Positions 1 to 7,991 of a DNA stretch of 64,000 nucleotides are shown piece by piece. The position numbers and the translations under genes were made by a program. The notes below the pieces were generated by a model that saw only the letters and a list, made by a program, of their open reading frames with translations, searched no databases and was not told the DNA's origin. Every line of letters starts with the position of its first letter. The stretch's first letter is position 1. This DNA comes from Phyllobacterium brassicacearum. Its GTDB lineage: Bacteria > Pseudomonadota > Alphaproteobacteria > Rhizobiales > Rhizobiaceae. The stretch is taken from contig NZ_PGGO01000010.1 of assembly GCF_003010955.1 (NCBI RefSeq), positions 1 through 64,000 on the forward strand, read 5' to 3'.

Positions 1-236
1 ACGGGATTTCCTCTGGCAAGGAGGCCCTGCCGCTCCAGTCCATCGATCAGGCGCACCGCAGCCGGCTGGCTCACCCCGACAACCTCTGCGACCTCCGTCG
101 TAGTCAATCCTGGCTTGAAATGCAGCATGGAAAGCAGAGCCGCCGCACTGGCTGACAAGCCAGCCAGTGCGGCCTCGCTCCGGTATGCAATCATCGCTCC
201 CAGAGCGCCAAGTTTATTTCCGTCTAACACATGCAT
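1..236 (-). CDS. MarR-family transcriptional regulator (partial)
   Basis: The minus-strand reading frame runs off the left window edge. It encodes an N-terminal helix (LGALGAMIAYRSEAAL) followed by a winged-helix reader with TTTEVAEVVGVSQPAAVRLID at about residues 46-66, the typical MarR pattern for a helix-turn-helix that separates by a turn after GVSQ. I chose the ATG at 236 over the internal ATG at 194 because the conserved LGAL helix precedes residue 14. That ATG lies inside a perfect 41-bp palindrome, which suggests autoregulation. The effector and targets are not visible; the C-terminal wing and dimer helix are outside the window. Confidence 0.75.
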   Translation of the reverse strand, partial: MHVLDGNKLGALGAMIAYRSEAALAGLSASAAALLSMLHFKPGLTTTEVAEVVGVSQPAAVRLIDGLERQGLLARGNP

Positions 237-259
237 AGCTTATGCATGTGTTAGACGGA
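219..259. promoter_or_regulatory. 41-bp perfect palindrome, probable MarR operator
   Basis: Two 19-base arms (219-237 and 241-259) are perfect reverse complements around a 3-base spacer (gct). Each arm contains ATGCAT. The palindrome covers the ATG at 236 of the MarR-type gene, so a bound dimer would block its own expression. It is longer than a usual MarR operator and may bind two dimers. That it is an operator is inference from position and symmetry. Confidence 0.55.
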
Positions 260-363
260 TTTGCAAGAGGCGTTATTGCCCAAGGACGCTCCGACCTGAT
301 ATTGCCGTTAAGAATGGGCTGAATATATCCTACGTTCGTAGAATGAGGAGCAATCCTAAGATA

Positions 364-558
364 ATGCCCATGCACATCGCCTGGAAACGCACTGTCATCG
401 GCGGCGAGGAGCTGCGCTACGACTTCTGTGCCTATGTCGTTGGCAACATCAATATTGCGCGCATCTACCGGACGAAGGATCCGGACGGCCACTTCGTCTG
501 GTCAGTGAACATGACGATCGGCGATTCCTTCAGCCGATTATGCAACACTCCCTTGTAG
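364..558 (+). CDS. Small protein of unknown function, possibly truncated
   Basis: A 64-residue reading frame beginning MPMHIAWKRTVIGGEE. It has a compact alternation of charged and aromatic residues (ELRYDFCAYVVG, IARIYRTKDPDGHFVW) that resembles small rhizobial proteins with an IxWKRTVIGG start and an RIYR core. The frame stops only a few bases before the inverted repeat of the IS30-type element, so the 3' end may have been lost on insertion. It is transcribed away from the MarR palindrome and could be a target of that regulator. No function is known to me. Confidence 0.4.
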   Translation: MPMHIAWKRTVIGGEELRYDFCAYVVGNINIARIYRTKDPDGHFVWSVNMTIGDSFSRLCNTPL

Positions 559-586
559 CCGGGTGGGTTCTATTTCGAAGCGCGAC

Positions 587-619
587 TTTGTAGCGATAAC
601 AATGGCTTATCGCTACAAA
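587..619 (+). repeat. 13-bp inverted repeat at the transposase ribosome-binding site
   Basis: Bases 587-599 and 607-619 are perfect reverse complements with a 7-base loop. The right arm abuts the AAGGA ribosome-binding site (618-622) in front of the transposase ATG at 630. A transcript entering from outside the element would fold this hairpin, whereas a transcript started inside would not contain the left arm. Such hairpins protect other insertion sequences from read-through expression; that role here is inference. Confidence 0.5.
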
Positions 620-629
620 GGAATTGCCC

Positions 630-1645
630 ATGAACCGCCCGTTTCGCCCCTATTCTCAGATCACGCTCGATGAACGTCGCAAAATCGAGCGCTGGCATGC
701 TGCGAAGATCAGCGTCGATGTCATTGCGGAGAAACTCGGATGGCATCGTTCAACGATCTTTCGCGAGCTGAAGCGCAATCGCTTCGAAGATCCCGAGATG
801 CGTGAACTTTCGGGCTATTACGGTGTGACCGCCGACGCCAGGTCAAAGGATCGGCGGCGCAATCTGCGCAAGTTGATACGGCTACCGCAACTGCGCGAAG
901 CGATCATCGAACGGATCCGCCACGGCTGGTCACCTGAACAGGTCGCGGGCCGCCTCAAACTGGAAGGTGGACGCCATGGCATGACGGTCTGCCATGAGAC
1001 GATCTACCGCTTGCCTATTCGAAGGACGGTCAGGCGATCAGGCTGTGGCATCACCTGCCGGAGCGGCGCGCCCGGCGCAGGCCACGCCATGCCCGACGTC
1101 GCCATGGCCGCAGATTCAGTCCGCAGCTCAGCATTTTGCATCGGCCGGACATCGTGCGCGAACGCCAGCAGTTTGGCCACTGGGAGTGCGATCTGATGCA
1201 GTTCAGGAAGAAGTTCGGCGAAGCCAATGTCACCTCGCTGGTCGAACGGGTCAGCCGCTTTACCGTGTTTCTGCGCAACAATGACCGGCAATCGCGACCG
1301 ATCATGGAGCGCCTGATCCGGACGCTGGAACCCCTGCCCCCTACGGCCCGCCGCTCGATCACGTTTGACCGTGGCACCGAATTCACCGATTGGCCCTATC
1401 TGCAGGCCGGACTTGGCGCACAGACCTGGTTTTGCGACCCGCAGTCGCCCTGGCAGAAAGGCACCGTCGAGAACACCAATCGCCGGGCACGAAGATGGCT
1501 TTCGAGAGAGGTTGATCCGCTCGCTGTCAGCGACACTGAACTGCGCCGCGTCTGCGACCAGCTCAACACGACGCCGCGCAAATGCCTCGGCTACAAAACC
1601 CCCGCCGAAGTGTTCCGGCAAAAGATCATGGCGAGGACGCGATGA
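630..1645 (+). pseudogene. IS30-family transposase, frameshifted
   Basis: The first frame gives the IS30 N-terminal helix-turn-helix (LDERRKIERW, then WHRSTIFRELKRN) up to CHETIYR at about residue 127. The reading then continues one base out of frame as FAYSKDGQAIRLWHHLPERR and runs through the DDE core: GHWECDL (first Asp), TFDRGTEF (second Asp) and ENTNRRARRWL (Glu). One T is apparently missing at 1011-1012 (tt where ttt is expected). IS30 transposases are normally single-frame proteins of about 330-380 residues, so this is a loss-of-function mutation rather than programmed shifting, unless it is a sequencing error. The ATG at 630 follows AAGGA by seven bases. Confidence 0.8.
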
Positions 1646-1692
1646 CTACGCTAGCTTGCCGATGCTCCAAAGTCGCGCTTCAGCGAGAACTC

Positions 1693-2006
1693 ACAGGAAT
1701 CGTCTGCGATTACCCTGATGGCCGTCTCGAGGTGATACACGCGTGGATCACCCTGCCCTACCGGGCGCAACCATGACCAGCTGCGCCGTTCGGTGGCTGG
1801 CGTTGCTCCTCTACGATAAGAATATCTCCAGAAAAATTCCAGTAATGAAGCCAGCAAGATCAGACCGTCTTCGGGACAATCCAGTCTCCCTGACATGAGC
1901 GACACGCCAATCCTTTGGATTAACTCCGCCTAGCCCTATTTCGGCATGCTGCCGACCGCAATAATGCTGGCGTCGGTATCCCAGAAACGGCACATTAGGC
2001 GCGGGG
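1693..2006. other. Intergenic debris next to the IS30 element
   Basis: No intact gene. Directly after the IS30 right end, one plus frame reads VCDYPDGRLEVIHAWITLPYR up to 1776. This resembles the C-terminal YPDGRLEI...LPY motif of another transposase family, so the IS30 copy may have landed in older transposase debris. The rest shows no coding signal or recognisable motif. Confidence 0.35.
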
Positions 2007-2669
2007 ATGGGAAATCTTGTGATGGACATCGCACTCTACACACATAAGAAGCGCGTCATCGTCTTGGACACGGCGACGACCGGGGTACAACCTAAGGATC
2101 GAATAGTCACAGTTGGAGCTGTTCGACTTGAAGGCCATGAACTGCAAAGGCAGTCGCTATACCTGATATTTGACCCCCGCAAGGATAGTCATCCAGAGGC
2201 CGCGGAAATCCATGGCTATGATGATTGGATAACGCGCTTCCAGGATTTGTTCTGCCATCTTGCACCGCGAATACGTTCCTGGCTATCGTGGGCAGATGAA
2301 CTGGTCATGCACGATGCGGCATTTAATTTGCCTTACTTGCAGCGTGAACTTCGCAAAGCCAAGCTGGAGCGTTTAGACCAACCGACTTTCTGTACCATGG
2401 AACGCGCTCGGGAAGTGTGGGGAGACGAGGCAAAGAGCCTCGACGATTGCCTCAAGCGAATAGGACGTTCTCGCATATACAGGGTTCACGGGGCGTTGGA
2501 AGACGCATATTTGACAGCTGCGTTGTATCTCCAACAAAACGGGTCAACCCGACCCATCGCGCGCGTAAACTCGTGGTATCCGCCGACCAATCTCAAGCCC
2601 TGCCCACCTCATCCCATCGGAGAATTACCGCGTAGGCCCCGCAAGAAAACGAGTTGTCGAAAGATATGA
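2007..2669 (+). CDS. DEDDh 3'-5' exonuclease homologue with altered active site
   Basis: The 220-residue product aligns with the epsilon subunit of DNA polymerase III and related DnaQ-fold exonucleases. ExoI reads VLDTATTG (residues 19-26) where active enzymes have DTETTG, so the metal-binding Glu is Ala23. ExoII reads MHDAAFNLPYL where HNAAFD is expected, so the catalytic Asp is Asn107. ExoIII HGALEDA (His161, Asp166) is intact. Two of the acidic ligands are therefore lost and the protein is probably catalytically weak or dead. The C-terminus is basic. An alternative start is ATG 2022. Sitting beside IS debris, it may be a decaying acquired copy. Confidence 0.7.
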   Translation: MGNLVMDIALYTHKKRVIVLDTATTGVQPKDRIVTVGAVRLEGHELQRQSLYLIFDPRKDSHPEAAEIHGYDDWITRFQDLFCHLAPRIRSWLSWADELVMHDAAFNLPYLQRELRKAKLERLDQPTFCTMERAREVWGDEAKSLDDCLKRIGRSRIYRVHGALEDAYLTAALYLQQNGSTRPIARVNSWYPPTNLKPCPPHPIGELPRRPRKKTSCRKI

Positions 2670-2890
2670 GCGGTTCGGAACATTGACTCATATGTTCGCC
2701 AGAAGGGATTAAACTACAAGATCAAATAAGGAGGAACCGCCCTCGGAGCATTCTGCAGCGCTCGTGCCTATAACGCTACGCTATTTACCTTCGGAGGTTT
2801 CCCAGGCATTGATTGGTGTCTCGGTAAACAGTTTCTGGATGGCTCATTTACTGCATTGCGATACTTTGTGCAAAGTGATGGGAACATAAC

Positions 2891-4507
2891 ATGATCTTTG
2901 GTAGCGCCGACGCTGAACTTGCTGTGTTGGATGTATGTATCGTCGGCGCTGGTCCGGTCGGTCTTGCCCTCGCTTTGAAATGTGAAGAATTCGGTCTCAA
3001 GGTCGCGCTTTTGGAGGCAGGGTCATCCGAAGGCTTTTCGGACGCCACCCAGAAGTTCGGCGAAGTGAAGTTCACCAATAATCGCCACGCCGTGGCCACT
3101 GCTGCCACAAGCCGCGGTATAGGCGGAACGACTGCACTCTGGGGCGGGCGGTGCGTTACCTTCGATGACCTCGACTTCGATCGACGAGAACACGTACCAT
3201 TTTCTGGATGGCCGATTAAACACTCGGAGCTGCACAGGCATTATCGTGAAGCCCTCACATTTCTCAACTGTAGCGAGAGCGAGTTACAGTTAACCGGCAC
3301 TGAGTTCGAGGATCAAGATGTGCTCACATCATCGATCGAACGCTGGAGTGTCTATCCTGCTGTCGGACCTTTTTATAGAGAACATTTACGTGCCTCCAAG
3401 AATGTCACGGTGATTGCTGGTGTGACAGTTACAGACATCGTGCTCGACGCAACGGGCATTCATACTGACCATCTCCGGGTTCTTTCCGGTGGGCGGATAT
3501 CCGAGATTCGCGCGAAAGCCTACGTGCTAGCAGGCGGTGGCCTGGAAAATGCTCGTCTCCTTTTGGCAACCCAGCAAGGCTGGCCGGAAAAATTCGGTGG
3601 AACAGATGGCCCTTTGGGGCGCTTTTATCAGGGCCATCTGACGGGCTACATCGCAGTTATTCAATTCGATAATCGAGAGGCTGAAAGAGCCCTTACTTTC
3701 CAGAGGGATGCCAAAGGATATTATTTCCGACGCCGGTTGCAGATAAGCCCGCAAACTCAACGCAAGAACGAATTACTTAACTCTGCCTTCTGGTTGGATC
3801 CCATTTCAATTGCCGATCCAGCTCATGGCTCCGGCTCACTTTCTGCACTTTATTTGTTGCTTACCTTTTCAGGGCTTTATGAAATATTCTCCAATGGTTT
3901 AGCGCCAAGAACAAAGCCAGGACGCGCCGACCATGTGCGCCATTTGCACAACATCCGACAAAGCCGAATGATGCCAATGGGGCTTGTCAGAGTCGCTGCC
4001 AGCCTTTTCCATCGCCGCTTCAAAAGTTGGGTCACTTTGCCGAATCCCGCCGGAAGATACCTATTGCGATATCACGCCGAACAAATGCCTAGCCGGGATA
4101 GCCGTGTGTCGTTACTCGAACGACAGGCCGACACACCAATACCCGCGATCTTGGTAGACTACAGGATTCATGAGAAGGATGTAGACTCGGTCGTGCGCTC
4201 TCATACGCTTCTCGACCAATGGCTCCGCGACAACGCAATCGGACGGCTGGAATACCTGAACGACGCAAGGGAACGAGCACGGAGAGTGCTTGAGCAGGCC
4301 TTTGACGGCTACCACCAGATCGGCCTAACGCGTATGTCCGACAATTCGCGCGATGGAGTTGTGGACATGAACTGCCGCGTGCATGACCTATCCAATCTCT
4401 ATCTTGCCGGCAGTAGTGTTTTCCCGGCCGGAGGCCAAGCCAATCCTACGCTTCCAGCTGTCGCGCTCGCCTGTCGGCTTGCACATCACCTCGCATTCGG
4501 AAGATGA
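2891..4507 (+). CDS. GMC-type FAD-dependent oxidoreductase
   Basis: A 538-residue flavoprotein. An N-terminal Rossmann segment (VCIVGAGPVGLALALKC, about residues 15-31) is followed by the FAD-ribose acidic residue in LLEAGSS and the GMC-like GIGGTTALWGGR near residue 80. The C-terminus has the family signature for cofactor and active site: HQIGLTRMS, then LYLAGSSVFPAGGQANPTLPAVAL. Members oxidise alcohols, sugars or polyols. The neighbours (glycanase, glycosyltransferase, acyl carrier protein set) suggest a role in surface glycan or small-molecule modification; the substrate is unknown. The start is the first ATG of the frame, after a weak GGGA. No signal peptide is evident, so it is likely cytoplasmic. 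Confidence 0.75.
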   Translation: MIFGSADAELAVLDVCIVGAGPVGLALALKCEEFGLKVALLEAGSSEGFSDATQKFGEVKFTNNRHAVATAATSRGIGGTTALWGGRCVTFDDLDFDRREHVPFSGWPIKHSELHRHYREALTFLNCSESELQLTGTEFEDQDVLTSSIERWSVYPAVGPFYREHLRASKNVTVIAGVTVTDIVLDATGIHTDHLRVLSGGRISEIRAKAYVLAGGGLENARLLLATQQGWPEKFGGTDGPLGRFYQGHLTGYIAVIQFDNREAERALTFQRDAKGYYFRRRLQISPQTQRKNELLNSAFWLDPISIADPAHGSGSLSALYLLLTFSGLYEIFSNGLAPRTKPGRADHVRHLHNIRQSRMMPMGLVRVAASLFHRRFKSWVTLPNPAGRYLLRYHAEQMPSRDSRVSLLERQADTPIPAILVDYRIHEKDVDSVVRSHTLLDQWLRDNAIGRLEYLNDARERARRVLEQAFDGYHQIGLTRMSDNSRDGVVDMNCRVHDLSNLYLAGSSVFPAGGQANPTLPAVALACRLAHHLAFGR

Positions 4508-4622
4508 AGAAGCTGCCATTGCGGGTAGTCAAGGAACGAGTACTTCAAAGAGTTCAATCGGTACATTGGAATTGCAGTCAGAGTTTCGGCTCGCAGCACA
4601 CATAAGAAATGTTACTGGCGAC

Positions 4623-5405
4623 TTAGGGGTTCTTTGTCGGAGCGGCATCTCGGATCATGCAAACCGTAGATTCGGGAAACTGGCAGAGCGAATTCTGCGG
4701 AGTAAACGCGAGCCAATCGATTTCCAAATTCAACGGCTTGCCCGGATATTCGAACTTGCCAAGCCAATCAGTAAGCGTGCTGGTTGACCAAACGCTCAAA
4801 TAGATCTTCTGCGGTTCTTCAGGTACGCTGCCTTCCTTGATTTCTCGAACCATTTTACCGTCGACATACCATCGAATACTGTCCGATCCCCAAACAAATG
4901 CATAGGTTCGAAATCGGCTGTCGGCATCGGGGATGTCAATGACAGCCTCGTGCCCACCAACACCATTTACAAAGTAATTTGTCTGCAAGGCACCGGCGTA
5001 CTTACCAATGAATTCGAAATCAATCTCATTGTGGGGTCTCTCCTGCGGCGCTCCGATATGACTGAAAAAATTTGAGTTAGTCCCTGAGGCGAAAGGAATT
5101 TTCATCCGTGCTTCATAGGTGCCGTAGCCAAATCGCGCCTTGGTTTGGATCTCGGCGCAACTGTATGAGAGATTTTTGCCAGGCTTGTCCGTAAGCGACA
5201 AACGCAATATCCCTTCATTGATCGATAATTGCTGGGCAAGCCATAGGCAATTCTGATGATCTCCGTTCGTCCAGCCGTCGGAGATAAACCACCGATCCGA
5301 GTTCAACAGGTTGAAATCATCCCGAAAAGCTTCAGCGCCAACGTCATTCGCGCGAACGGGAGTTACAAACGCTAATAGCCCGATAGTTGCGTAGACATAA
5401 TTCAT
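4623..5405 (-). CDS. exoK: Secreted GH16 endo-beta-glycanase, ExoK-like
   Basis: A 260-residue protein with a short signal peptide (hydrophobic YATIGLLAFVTPVRA, cleavage near residue 19) and a GH16 jelly-roll. The catalytic signature HNEIDFEFIG gives nucleophile Glu127 and acid/base Glu131, with GYGTYEARMKIP upstream as in family members. In rhizobia ExoK depolymerises nascent succinoglycan to yield low-molecular-weight forms. Here the gene lies 7 kb from exoP, next to a GT4 gene, instead of between exoL and exoH as in the classical cluster. It shares the minus strand with the GT4 gene just upstream, 68 bases away, and is probably co-transcribed with it. Confidence 0.82.
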   Translation of the reverse strand: MNYVYATIGLLAFVTPVRANDVGAEAFRDDFNLLNSDRWFISDGWTNGDHQNCLWLAQQLSINEGILRLSLTDKPGKNLSYSCAEIQTKARFGYGTYEARMKIPFASGTNSNFFSHIGAPQERPHNEIDFEFIGKYAGALQTNYFVNGVGGHEAVIDIPDADSRFRTYAFVWGSDSIRWYVDGKMVREIKEGSVPEEPQKIYLSVWSTSTLTDWLGKFEYPGKPLNLEIDWLAFTPQNSLCQFPESTVCMIRDAAPTKNP

Positions 5406-5473
5406 TGATGAAGTTCCTTACGATGTCCTGAAAGTCGTGGGGCCCAGGTTTTCTCAAGATTGGATTGTTGTGT

Positions 5474-6640
5474 TTACTGGAGAACGTTGCTGTAGAGGGA
5501 ATCAAGTACAGACGACTGCTTGTAGGAATCAAAGCGCTCAGCAGCAGTCTGGCGTGCATTCGTCTTCATTTCAGTCAGCTGTTGCGGTTGCTCAAGCATG
5601 TGGGTGATGGCGTCTACGAGCTGACCAGCGATATCTTCCATGGTTTGGCGATAGATTTTTCGGTATGTTTGACCCGACTGATCGAACTTGAAAAGATGGC
5701 GCCATTCACCCATTTCGTCAGTGTCCAAATGCAGTAAAACGCCGGTCTTTCCCTGCTCGAGCAGTTCCGGGAGCGCTGACACCTTTGTTGCAATGACGGG
5801 AACTCCCGCTGCAAGCGACTCCAACACACTATAGCCGAATGTGTCACAAAGCGTTGGCAAAACACTGACATCGCATATTTGCAACAGTGCTAGGAGTTCG
5901 TCGTTGGGCATCTTGCCATGGAGCTGCACATTGGGAAGCGAAAGCAGCGGTCTGTATTCATCAAAAAAGGCTGCTTCCGGCGGGTCGGTCCAAACCCCGT
6001 TTTCTCCGCCAACAATCAATTCCGAAACAATATGAAATTGGACCGGCCATTTCATATCGTGGAGACGTTTGGCCGCAAGGAGCAATGCTGGCCCACCCTT
6101 TCTCGAAAAGTGCGCCCCGACGAAGAACACGCTCAATTGCCCTTGGGTTCGATTGTCCTGATGTATCTCGGCCGGTACCTCTACCGAGGGATAAATAACG
6201 TCGGACAACCGCTCTTCCAGCTCGCGACGGTACGCACTGGCCTCATGCTGTTGTAGGAAAACCCTGCGCGAGAAATGGGATATGGGAATGATCTTACGGC
6301 AGCGATCGTCCTGCAACCTTTCGGAGAAATACCGGAAAGCAGCCGTTTTTTCATAGTTGAAAAGGCGGGGCAAATGGCTTTCGAAGGAAATAACGAACGG
6401 TTTTCTTCCGAGGGGTATGCGGTTGAATGTGGCGATTAGATCAGCGCCATGTGCGGGCATGACCAGGGCCACCTCAAATGGCCGCCAAAGCCAATGAGCA
6501 GGTACCCACCAGCGTGTGGTGATCCTGTGTTGGGAGTGGCGCGGGGTATTAAAAACAGAAGGATAGCCGATTGGCCTTACGACGTGCATGAGAGAATGGC
6601 CTTTCGTGTGCACGAGTATTTTCCAAATGGTCGCTGCCAA
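5474..6640 (-). CDS. Glycosyltransferase family 4
   Basis: A 388-residue GT-B protein. The C-terminal Rossmann half carries VFFVGAHFSRKGGPALLLAA and the GT4 donor-binding signature SVLPTLCDTFGYSVLESLAAGVPVIAT near residues 275-300, including the E-x7-E type glutamates. The N-terminal acceptor half lacks an obvious membrane segment. It likely transfers a nucleotide-activated sugar to a lipid-linked or polysaccharide acceptor at the inner membrane. It lies upstream of the ExoK-like gene on the same strand. It is not a recognisable orthologue of a named exo gene. Confidence 0.75.
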   Translation of the reverse strand: MAATIWKILVHTKGHSLMHVVRPIGYPSVFNTPRHSQHRITTRWWVPAHWLWRPFEVALVMPAHGADLIATFNRIPLGRKPFVISFESHLPRLFNYEKTAAFRYFSERLQDDRCRKIIPISHFSRRVFLQQHEASAYRRELEERLSDVIYPSVEVPAEIHQDNRTQGQLSVFFVGAHFSRKGGPALLLAAKRLHDMKWPVQFHIVSELIVGGENGVWTDPPEAAFFDEYRPLLSLPNVQLHGKMPNDELLALLQICDVSVLPTLCDTFGYSVLESLAAGVPVIATKVSALPELLEQGKTGVLLHLDTDEMGEWRHLFKFDQSGQTYRKIYRQTMEDIAGQLVDAITHMLEQPQQLTEMKTNARQTAAERFDSYKQSSVLDSLYSNVLQ

Positions 6641-7011
6641 AAGGATTGTTCTTAAAGACGGTTTAGATCAACCTAATAATATGTGTTAATCACGCGGGCC
6701 GGATAATCAGATCTATGTGGTGCGTTGGATCGACGCAATCCTTTCTGCAGCAGACTTCCAACCCGAAAACATATTGCGCAGACCCATCAGTTGCACTTAC
6801 TTCAATGCTTCCCAAATTTTTGGCCGACGCCGCCCTACGGCCCTTCTGAAGTATTGGCAGCATCGCCTTGGAATTAAGACTACCTAACTATAATTTAGGA
6901 ATTTGTCGCAGCGGCGATTAAGTCTACACAACGTAATTGGTCTGCGTTTCACGCTGTGTTAAATAGATCGCGGATCAGCTGTGTTCTGCGCAATCTTATT
7001 GAAGGACCGGA
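6641..7011. other. Intergenic region between divergent genes
   Basis: This 371-base AT-leaning stretch separates the minus-strand GT4 gene from the plus-strand acyltransferase and must hold both promoters. The short hairpin CCTAA-n7-TTAGG near 6882-6898 is the only symmetry noticed. No coding frame or known operator was recognised. Confidence 0.4.
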
Positions 7012-7602
7012 ATGTATAAAAATGAATTGACCGAACGTTTGGGCCTGATCGCTCTCATCAAAGAGGATTTCAATTGTCACCGGCGGGACTGGACACTTCC
7101 CGGGTTCCGCGCCCTGGCACTATATCGCTACGGAACATGGGCGCGCAGCCGGCGCCCTTATCTCGCACGTGCATTCTTTTCGATAATCTACATTGTTCTT
7201 AATCGGTTCATCCGAAATACCTACGGAATTGAAATCTACCACACAGCCAGGATTGGCCGCCGCCTGCATATCGGTCATCAAGGGTGCATCGTGATCCATC
7301 AATACGCAACGATCGGAGATGACTGCGTCATTCGACAAGGAGTCACGCTTGGGATTGCTGGCATTGAGCGAGGCGAAACTGGAAGCGAACATGCGCCCGT
7401 TCTCGGTGACCGCGTTGACATCGGCGTTGGCGCTGTCATCATCGGTAAGGTGAGTATTGGGAATGACGTCAATATCGGACCTAATGCCGTTGTGTTAACC
7501 GATGTTCGGGCCAATATGACGGTGATGGCGCCGTCGCCACGCATGATGAGTCGTACCACATTGACCAGACCAAATATTGATGATGAAAAACTGGAAGAGT
7601 GA
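7012..7602 (+). CDS. Serine O-acetyltransferase-like hexapeptide acyltransferase
   Basis: A 196-residue CysE/LpxA-fold protein. An N-terminal helical part (LIKEDFNCHRRDWTLPGFRALALYR) precedes left-handed beta-helix repeats: GIEIYHTARIGRRLHIGH, IGDDCVIRQGVTLG, VDIGVGAVIIGKVSIGNDVNIG. The His in LHIGH matches the catalytic His of the family. The long helical CysE hexamer domain is short, so a role in O-acetylation of a glycan or carrier-bound substrate is as likely as cysteine synthesis. The acyl carrier protein gene starts 36 bases downstream, so the two are almost certainly co-transcribed. Confidence 0.75.
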   Translation: MYKNELTERLGLIALIKEDFNCHRRDWTLPGFRALALYRYGTWARSRRPYLARAFFSIIYIVLNRFIRNTYGIEIYHTARIGRRLHIGHQGCIVIHQYATIGDDCVIRQGVTLGIAGIERGETGSEHAPVLGDRVDIGVGAVIIGKVSIGNDVNIGPNAVVLTDVRANMTVMAPSPRMMSRTTLTRPNIDDEKLEE

Positions 7603-7638
7603 TCTTCTAGTTTCTGATATTGTTGTATCGGAGCCGAG

Positions 7639-7896
7639 ATGAACAGGCAGCAAGTACGGGAGAAGATCGTAGAGGCCTACCACGAGGTAATATCAACGTC
7701 AAAATCGTTCACCAAGGTTGAGCTTGGTGACGATACAAAGCTTTTCGAAAGCGGTCTCGATTCACTGGGATTTGCTATCCTGTTTGCAAAGCTGCACGAT
7801 GATTTGGGTTGGGACCCATTCTCGCTGACCGATGCGCCGTTTGAGCCGGAAACTTTTGGTGATTTCGTTGCATTCTATGCGGACAATCAACCTTGA
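7639..7896 (+). CDS. Acyl carrier protein (dedicated, non-fatty-acid type)
   Basis: An 85-residue carrier protein with the phosphopantetheine attachment motif ESGLDSLGFAIL, Ser42 being the modified residue. The tail WDPFSLTDAPFEPETFGDFVAFY matches carrier proteins paired with stand-alone amino-acid adenylating enzymes rather than with fatty-acid synthase. It follows the acyltransferase gene by 36 bases and is convergent with the adenylating enzyme gene 95 bases away. Likely role: holding an aminoacyl or acyl thioester in the cytoplasm for transfer to an acceptor. The acceptor is unknown. Confidence 0.82.
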   Translation: MNRQQVREKIVEAYHEVISTSKSFTKVELGDDTKLFESGLDSLGFAILFAKLHDDLGWDPFSLTDAPFEPETFGDFVAFYADNQP

Positions 7897-7991
7897 TCGC
7901 GGACTTGAAGACGCTTTGCCAGCTGTGACCCCGAGAGGTGGGGCGTTGCTGCCGAATTTCGCATCCCGCTTTGAACAGTGCAAATTCGGTA

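Larger units (their letters stand above)
566..1692. mobile_element. IS30-family insertion sequence
   Basis: The element is bounded by inverted repeats with a perfect 14-base core, at 577-590 and 1668-1681. Similarity extends outward with one single-base gap to about 566 and 1692, giving ends of about 25 bases as is usual for IS30. The outer limits are approximate. The only gene is a DDE transposase with a single frameshift, so the copy is probably not autonomous. No target duplication can be assigned with confidence. Confidence 0.75.
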
